The notes below the pieces were generated by a model. That model was not told the DNA's origin. It did not search any database and was given only the letters and a program-made list of their open reading frames with translations. The position numbers and the translations under genes are program-made. Of a DNA stretch of 64,000 nucleotides, positions 57,701 to 64,000 are shown in pieces. The stretch's first letter is position 1; every line of letters starts with the position of its first letter. The stretch comes from Perca fluviatilis (taxonomy: Eukaryota > Chordata > Actinopteri > Perciformes > Percidae). The stretch covers positions 2,522,719 through 2,586,718 of the forward strand of contig NC_053112.1 of assembly GCF_010015445.1 (NCBI RefSeq), in the 5' to 3' direction.

Positions 57701-60420
57701 GAGTAACTGTAACCTGTCAGAGAGAAGCTGTGAAGCTCTGTCGTCAGTTTTCCGCTTAGAGTCCTCTAGTCTGAGAGAGCTAGACCTGAGTAACAACGAC
57801 CTACAGGATTCAGGAGTGAAGCTGATCTTTGTTGGAGTAAAGAGTCCACATTGTAAACTGGAGACTCTCAGGTCAGGAATAATTAAGCCATTCAACTGAT
57901 GACCATTGAAAATCTGATTTACATCAGTGAATACACCTAACATGTAGCATTATGTCTGCTAATACTAAGTTACTAATTTAACTAAACTCCGGCAGTGGTT
58001 TCTAGGCCTAGAATTATTGGTATCCTTCCTTTTACTGTCACCTAATTACCAAGTATTTACCTGGTATTTACATAGGAATAATATTATATTATTAGGTAAC
58101 TACCACTGGTAATAAGGAGGTAATTATATAGAAACTACAGCTGAAGTACGAGATAAAACCTCAAGGCCGTTACACAAATAAGCGACGTGAAAATTCTAAA
58201 TAATCATTTGCAAATATTTTGCTATATTTATTTTTCTGCATGGATGCGAATTGTTTTCAATAAAAGTTTGGGATATTCGTGCCAGCACATCTACTATGTA
58301 GGTGGGACAACTGCTGAAGAGAGAGAGAAAGTGACGGACAAGAGAGCGATCGGAGCAGAGGAGTTTAGCCGTAAAGATATCGAGTGATTGTACAGCAGCT
58401 AGAGTCTGTAGTTTGAGCACAAATAAATGCTCAAAACCACCGGAGGTTTACCATGTCTTGTTTCCCCGGCTGCTGAGTGGAGTGACGGGGGTTAGTCTCC
58501 CCACGAAGCAGAAAAAAAGCTCAGCTACTGTAAGCTATTTATTGAGTTTCCTTTTTAGTGAAATACAAAAAAATAGTGAATTTAATCCTGTTCGGAACAT
58601 AGTCTAGCATACTGTATGTCTAGGGTTTTTATTGTGAAAGGTAAGAACAGAGAGGCAAACGCTGCCTTTGTTGAGGTTGAAAAGAGCAATACACTTTAGA
58701 TAGAATGAATTTAGATAGTACTTCTACTCCTACTTTCTAAATAATTACTTTGTTTTATAAAGTTATTGTTCATGGCTATATAAGCTTTATTTGATTAAAC
58801 TTAGAAATTATGAAAGGGTGATTGGTGTGGCAACTTAATGCCTCTCCCTGATGGCAGCTGAGCAGTACAATACTACTCGCTACCGTCATTGTTCTGTGAT
58901 CATGAAATATGCTTCCCATTGAAATACATTGCTTTAAAATTCATAATCACCACAGGAAAAAAAATCATTATCGTGTCCTGTCCACGACTCAATAGATTCA
59001 ATAGCGTGACCATATCACGAACTGCCATGAGACCGGGCTGGAATAGGATTACACACAAAAAGTAAACACAACCAACACAGACATAAAACTATACAGCACG
59101 TAACACTATACCAGGTAAATACTTGGTAATTAGGGGACTGTAAAAGGAAGGATCACCGAATTATTATTATTATTATTGAAGATTTTTCATCATTTTGCAT
59201 TTGTTGTTGAATAATTAAATGCCACAGCTGATTTTAAAGATATATTCTAAATCTGTATCTGGACCAAAATTTTCCTGAACAACAAACAACACGGCTCCCC
59301 ATGTTCACAGATGGTTCCTGTGTGTTGTTTTGTGTGTTTGCAGTCTGTCAGGCTGTCTGATCACAGAGGAAGGCTGTTCTTCTCTGGTCTCAGCGCTGAG
59401 CTCCAACCCCTCCCATATGAGAGAGCTTGACCTGAGCTATAATCATCCGGGAGACTCAGGAGTGAAGCTGCTGTCTGCTGGACTGGAGGATCCAAACTGG
59501 AGACTGGACACTCTCAGGTATGAAGAGGACTGCTGTAGCCACAGTCAGTCAGTCTGAGAGAGGCGCTGGAAATATTTTTGTGTCAAAGCTGGAGACAGAC
59601 ATCTTTGAGTTTTGTTATGTATGAATGAACATACATATAGAATGAGTCAAATCACCTACATTTGATTAGAACAAAGCTGTGTGTAATGTCCATGTTTCCA
59701 TGCTGCTCTGACTCGCTCCTCCTTTCAGGGTGGAGCCTGCTGGAGTCCGATGGTTGAAACCAGGTCTGAGGAAGTGTAAGTGTGTTTTACATTTCATTCA
59801 TGAAACTGTGACATCACTCATTCAAACATCTGATCTCATCATCAATGTGCTGATAGGTTAATAACTGCTGCTGTGTTGTCTTCTTCTCTCCGTCAGATTC
59901 CTGTGAACTCACATTTGACACAAACACAGTGAGCAGAAAACTCAAACTGTCTGACGACAACAGGACAGTGACATTTGTGAGAGAGGATCAGCAGCCATAT
60001 GATGATAATCCAGCGAGGTTTGACTGTCCTCAGCTGCTGTGTAGAGAAGGACTGACTGGTCGCTGTTACTGGGAGGTCGAGAGGAGAAGAGAGGTTCATG
60101 TAGCAGTGAGTTACAGAGGAATCAGGAGAGGAGTCAGTGATGAAAGTGTGTTTGGATGGGACGATCAGTCCTGGAGACTGAGCTGCTCTGAAGGTCGTTA
60201 CTCTGTCTGTCACAATGACACAAGAACAGGCCTCCCTCTCTCCTCCTCCTCTAACAGAGTAGCAGTGTATGTGGACTGTCCTGCTGGCTCTCTGTCCTTC
60301 TACACAGTCTCCTCTGACTCACTGATCCACCTCCACACTTTCAACACCACATTCACTGAGCCTCTTTACCCTGGGTTTGGGTTTGGGGCTGGTTCCTCAA
60401 TGTCTCTGTGTTCTCTGTAG
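51705..60420 (+). CDS. NLRC3-like receptor (FISNA-NACHT-LRR-B30.2), complete
   Basis: Cytosolic innate immune receptor of the expanded fish NLR group. Ten exons with consistent phase give 1119 residues: 51705-51772, 51944-52069, 53793-53871, 54012-54240, 55377-57141, 57233-57406, 57698-57871, 59344-59517, 59729-59775 and 59897-60420. Start [20 protein letters not shown]; exon 2 has the typical [13 protein letters not shown] motif. The FISNA region ([20 protein letters not shown]) leads into NACHT: Walker A GVAGIGKT (265-272) and Walker [11 protein letters not shown] (336-345), then winged-helix/HD2 text ([20 protein letters not shown]). Three 174-nt exons encode LRRs ([16 protein letters not shown] and similar). 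A linker exon ([15 protein letters not shown]) precedes a C-terminal B30.2 domain ending SMSLCSL. No death-fold domain is visible at the N-terminus. No stop or frameshift was seen, so the gene looks functional. Introns 3-8 carry several transposon fragments. The 5' untranslated exon is unknown. Confidence 0.92.
52503..52629 (+). pseudogene. Degenerate duplicate of the NLR N-terminal repeat exon
   Basis: The frame reads [20 protein letters not shown] and then [14 protein letters not shown], a copy of the EPSCVS repeat exon at 51944-52069, ending in a good donor (AG then GTAAAT). The upstream pyrimidine tract is not followed by AG; it reads TGTGTCAAAC. It would keep the frame (phase 2 in and out) if it were spliced, but the missing acceptor argues that it is skipped. 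Confidence 0.5.
53130..53620 (-). mobile_element. RTE-like LINE fragment in an NLR intron
   Basis: Minus-strand frames contain [26 protein letters not shown] and [15 protein letters not shown], fragments of the RT region of the same LINE type as 22960-24400. Heavily broken. Confidence 0.65.
54545..54690. repeat. Cluster of AAAAAGGGTAACTACCC inverted and direct units
   Basis: GAAGGGTAGTTACCCTTTTTC and its inverse alternate four to five times, forming nested palindromes in NLR intron 4. Confidence 0.7.
54770..55340 (-). mobile_element. Non-LTR retroelement fragment, antisense, in an NLR intron
   Basis: Minus-strand frames 55349-55158 and 55116-54901 ([20 protein letters not shown]) and text near 54870-54770 ([15 protein letters not shown]) match the region before and at the start of RT in a fish retroelement family. 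It ends about 30 bp before the large FISNA-NACHT exon. Confidence 0.65.
58019..59157. mobile_element. hAT-like non-autonomous transposon in NLR intron 7
   Basis: Inverted ends of about 50 bp share CCTTCCTTTTAC and CTAATTACCAAGTATTTACC. A perfect 8-bp duplication GAATTATT flanks it (58011-58018 and 59158-59165). The 1139-bp interior has no transposase. An 8-bp duplication points to the hAT superfamily. Confidence 0.85.
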
Positions 60421-60505
60421 GAAGAGTCTCCTCCTGTCAGAGAAATTGATCAGCTGATTGAAAACCACTATTTATTACTATTTATGAACAACAGTGTCTT
60501 TGCAC

Positions 60506-60511
60506 AATAAA
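60506..60511 (+). promoter_or_regulatory. NLR polyadenylation signal 1
   Basis: AATAAA 86 nt after the stop codon, within AACAACAGTGTCTTTGCAC-type text. Confidence 0.6.
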
Positions 60512-60666
60512 TCCATATTTGTGTAATGTCCTAAATCTCTGTAACACTTCAGGCTATCATCGTTGTAATTGATTAGCATCAAAGATAACATCTGCACCTT
60601 TCCAAAGAGGTTTCCTGTGTCATTGTAGGCCTTCCAATCCAGCCTGGAACAACAGTATCTTTGTAC

Positions 60667-60672
60667 AATAAA
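60667..60672 (+). promoter_or_regulatory. NLR polyadenylation signal 2
   Basis: AATAAA in a diverged second copy of the same 3' untranslated segment (AACAACAGTATCTTTGTAC). Confidence 0.5.
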
Positions 60673-60679
60673 TCCATAA

Positions 60680-61855
60680 TTATGAATCCAAAAATCATGT
60701 ACGTAATGTTGACCCGCTCTACCTCCTGAGCCTCAGTAGTCTGTTTGGTAGTTGGCTAGTGGAGCAGCCAGCGAGGTGACGTATTTGTGCATGACGAGCG
60801 ATGTAGTTCACTGAACTGGTTTCACAGTAAACTAAGTGGAACTACTAGTCTTGCTATCACCACACCAAGCTCAATATTTTAAGATTGAGCATTGGTCTGG
60901 GGAGTCTGCTCTGTATTTTCTACTGCATAAGAGGCGTGATCAACGGGCATAGTTCAAATGACTCTACGCAATTGGATAGTCCTTCAACCAATCAGACCAA
61001 CAATCCAGGTGATGTAGCAGCGACAGCGGCATCAACGCGTTGCTGCACTTCGGTGGCTTGTTGAATGTAAACAAGAAGCTGCTTGGTCGCTTCTCTATCA
61101 TCATCATGTTAAACCCGCCAATAGCGCGACCGGTAGATAAGCCAGTTAGTGATTGGTTTCCTCAAAATTGTGAAAAGAAGCAGGATAGATAAACGTACAG
61201 GTTTCCAGACCGATCTGCAGGAAGAAATCAAATCAGATTGGGCTGGGTTTACCCAGTCTATGGAACTATGACAAACCTGCCACAAACTGAGACTTTCTTC
61301 ACTTGTAAAATCATTTCTAAACTTAAATATCATACGTGTAATTCATGGCTCAATTCAAACAGGATCTAAACTTTATTAGTCTCTCCCTGTTCACTACCGG
61401 AAACTGAAATAAAGTCCAACGGTGGACACAGGAAGGCGCGGGACTTCTCATTATGATCATTAAATTGTGTAAATGCCATTGTTTTGTCACGTTTTGTTTT
61501 GAATTCTGTCTTTTCACAATAAAAGCCTAAAGTCCCACCCTTTTTTTTTTGTTTACGAATGGATGTAGATATTTTTAGACATTCTGTCATCTTAAATGTC
61601 TTGAAGATGGTGTTTATATTGGCTGTAAACAGAGCTCGACCCCTGTAGGTTTGGGCTGAGCCCCGGGTCTTTATGTAACATAGTATAGGAGTACTCCAGT
61701 AGGGTCTTTATGTAACAGTAATATGTAATAGTATATGAATAACTCCGTAGCTTTTACCTTATCTATTACAGGGAGAGAGTTCAACAATTTCTGTTTTTTT
61801 TTGTTCTTTACAGGACCCCGTAGTTGGCACTTTAATTTAGTTTAGTTTGTAGTTT
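60680..61855. other. Intergenic sequence
   Basis: No gene or complete transposon recognised. Confidence 0.3.
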
Positions 61856-61860
61856 ATTTA

Positions 61861-62036
61861 GCTTGGGCCTGGGAAGTTGCCGGTTCAATCCCCAGACCGG
61901 CAGGATAAAATCTGGGTGAGGAAAGTGAAAGAAAGTGAAAAACTTGTCCGTTCCTCATTAATTCCACTGGTATGAATGTGATCAGACCAGACTGTGGTGG
62001 TACTGGGCAGCTTCCAGGTATGAATGTGATCAGATC
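61861..62036 (+). mobile_element. tRNA-derived SINE, partial
   Basis: GCCGGTTCAATCCCCAGACC, GATAAAATCTGGGTGAGG and GGTACTGGGCAGCTTCCAGG match the SINE at 11231. The A-box part and the tail are missing, and the body has a small internal duplication (GGTATGAATGTGATCAGA). Confidence 0.8.
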
Positions 62037-62056
62037 AGACACTTATTTATACATGT

Positions 62057-64000
62057 TACAGTTTTTCTGAATTGCTAAGACACATTTCTTGAAACCTGCT
62101 CTCCTTTTCTCTAAACTGTGAACACAAAACCCAATTTTCAAGCTACATTCACAAAACCTCTGACTCCTCTTGCAAAACCAAACATTTGACCCAAAACCAT
62201 TTTAACTTTAATCAAAATCACTCACTACCGTCAAAAACCACACAAAACCAGCTAATGTGCAAACACAACTTAGCAACCATTACACACTACATAAATAAAT
62301 GCAAAACACTGTGGGATAGCGGTAATAATTTTATTCTTGTACTCAGATTTAAACAAAAAGAAATAAAATAAAGCTTTTAAAAAAACTGCAGCAGAAAAGA
62401 GAAAAAAACGTTATGTAAAGAAAAAAATAAATAAGACATGTTTACAGCATTTATTCTGCCTCAGGATCACGCCTCTCTGCTGGGTGAGGCCACAGGACTT
62501 CATCCACGTCACATGCTATGTTCTCCCTTGCAAGGCAACGGGGAAAGAATACTTTAGCATGCCGAATCCAGCCCTGGCAAGATTCCACGCTGATGTCGCC
62601 ACATGCTCCAGTCATTGCTTGAATTAGGTTCTCCTGTGTGTAAGGGTTATGGTCATACACTTTCCATCTCCATGCCGAGAAAAACTCCTCGATAGGGTTT
62701 AAGAAGGGAGAGTATGGTGGAAGAAAGACATTAATAAAATGCTGCTCATTTTGAAACAAGTTGCGTATTCTCGGACCACGGTGAAAGCTCACATTGTCCC
62801 AAATGACAACATACATGGGCCACGCGCCCTTTGCTGCCGCCCCTCTGCTCTCGAGCAGAGCACCCCGTAGACCATCCAGGAATGTTAGTAGCAGTTCGGT
62901 GTTGTATGACCCAACAGTAACATGACTGTTGAGAACCCCATAGCTGCTGATGGCAGCACAGATGGTTAAATTTCCACCACGCTGGCCAAGCAGTTCAATA
63001 ATGGCACGTTGACCTATCACGTTGCGAACTCTTCTTCTCCTTTTGGCTAGATTGAATCCAGCTTCATCCATGAAAATGTATTCATGAGGCATAGCCATTG
63101 AGTCAAGCTCAAAGATTCTCTGTACACAGTGAAAACTACATTTAGTTCCATAAATGACACAGTAAAATGTATACATGTGCTGCTTCCCAAACTACACAGT
63201 ACTTTCTAGTACTGAGTTTACTTACTTGCACATATTGACATCGTAGCTCTTTCACTCTCTCACTGTTTCGCTCAAATGGTACCCGATAAACTTGTTTCAT
63301 CCTTATCTTGTTGCGTTGCAGGAGACGATCAATTGTTGACAGACTCACACTATTTATTCCCTCGAAATCTACGTTGTCTTCTACAATCCGCTGCTGTATT
63401 TCATGCAGTCGAATTGCATTGTTCTGACGGACCATATCCACAATAAGTGTCTCCTGGTGTTGTGAGAACATGCGTGTCCTTCCACCCTCATGAGGCCGTC
63501 TTTCAATTCTGTAAAAAGAACCCCATTTAGTTAGAAGTATACACATACACACACATTTTATTCAGTAAATGTTTTAAAAACACAGTACCATGGAAAAGTT
63601 ATGTCTCATTGTCCCCTTTCTGAGACAAGTATACTTTACCTGTTTTCTTCTCTGAAGGTCCAGATTATAGAAGCCACTGAGAACCTGCTTAGGTTTGGTT
63701 GCACACGTTGCCCTGCCTCCCTCATAGTCATGCCATGCACCAGAACATGATCTATGACAGTTGTTCGAATGTCATTTGAAATTATTGATCTGCTTGGTCT
63801 TTGTCCTCGCCCACCACCTCTGACACAGACTCCTCTTCCTCTTCTTCCACCTCTTCCACCTCTTCCTCTGTTCTGCTCCATTGTTGGATCAACTCATGCC
63901 ATTTGCATTTGACTAGGCTTAAATACTGTTTTCTAATTGTGTGCACTGATTGGACACATGTTTTCAATTTTGAGTGGTAGTGTGTAAAGGATGAGAACAG
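62057..64000 (-). mobile_element. IS630/Tc1-type transposon with three-exon transposase, partial
   Basis: The probable left terminus is TACAGTTTTTCTGAATTGC at 62057, next to a SINE. The element contains an intact transposase gene on the minus strand; its right terminus lies beyond the window. Confidence 0.6.
62451..63881 (-). CDS. IS630/Tc1-mariner-type transposase, apparently intact
   Basis: Three minus-strand exons, 63881-63640, 63508-63226 and 63119-62451, join in frame to 397 residues with GT-AG sites. The protein begins MEQNRGRGGRGGRRGRG, an arginine-glycine-rich leader, then has a helix-turn-helix region (TVIDHVLVHGMTMREAGQRV). A second DNA-binding part follows (SVSLSTIDRLLQRNKIRMKQ). 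The DDE domain shows YIFMDEAGFNL, YVVIWDNVSFHRG and YSPFLNPIEEFFSAWRWK, which carry the three acidic residues. Its role is cut-and-paste transposition. Closely similar proteins are common in teleost genomes. There is no stop or frameshift, unlike the Tc1 copy at 19093, so this copy is young or maintained. Confidence 0.85.

Noticed and set aside
62186..62371. Plus-strand frame near the transposon end
   Set aside because: Low-complexity Asn-rich translation of the transposon non-coding end.

Overview
The window is vertebrate, almost certainly teleost fish and probably percomorph. It contains a fish-type NLR gene (FISNA-NACHT-LRR-B30.2, NLRC3-like), a classical 21-exon calpain, a RIP-family kinase, and a dense mixture of fish transposons (L2, L1, RTE and other LINEs, tRNA-derived SINEs, Tc1/mariner, piggyBac-like, hAT-like and PIF/Harbinger elements) with many CA, GATA and CAGA microsatellites. 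All genes are spliced; most long open frames are repeat artefacts or transposon remains. No bacterial, plasmid or CRISPR-like content was seen.

Layout. 0.8-7.8 kb, minus strand: the last three exons of a B30.2 (PRY-SPRY) gene, broken by a frameshift and by a PIF/Harbinger insertion in its final codons; a long-TIR element and a 5'-truncated LINE lie in its introns. 8-21 kb: a transposon graveyard with SINEs, nested LINEs, a 1.95-kb TTAA-flanked element, an L1 ORF2 fragment and a folded-back Tc1 pair. 21.2-27.4 kb, minus strand: a complete 8-exon RIP-family kinase of 326 residues that is almost only a kinase domain. 27.4-35.4 kb: hAT and piggyBac remains, minisatellites and an L2 LINE. 36.3-47.4 kb, plus strand: a complete calpain-2-type gene of 701 residues in 21 exons with all catalytic residues present. 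51.7-60.4 kb, plus strand: a complete NLRC3-like gene of 1119 residues in 10 exons. 62.1-64 kb, minus strand: an IS630/Tc1-type transposon with an apparently intact 3-exon, 397-residue transposase; the window ends before its far terminus.

The RIP kinase, the NLR and the broken B30.2 gene all suggest an innate-immunity neighbourhood. The calpain is a general calcium protease with no obvious functional tie to them. The most unusual signals are in calpain introns. Intron 4 begins with a 63-bp minisatellite, apparently seeded by a tRNA-SINE head, that copies the exon 4 splice donor about eight times. Intron 15 ends with an array that copies the exon 16 acceptor motif six times. The exon carrying the catalytic cysteine is flanked by perfectly complementary TCTG and CAGA arrays. 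All exon coordinates were read by eye from GT-AG sites, reading phase and family knowledge; no alignment was run.
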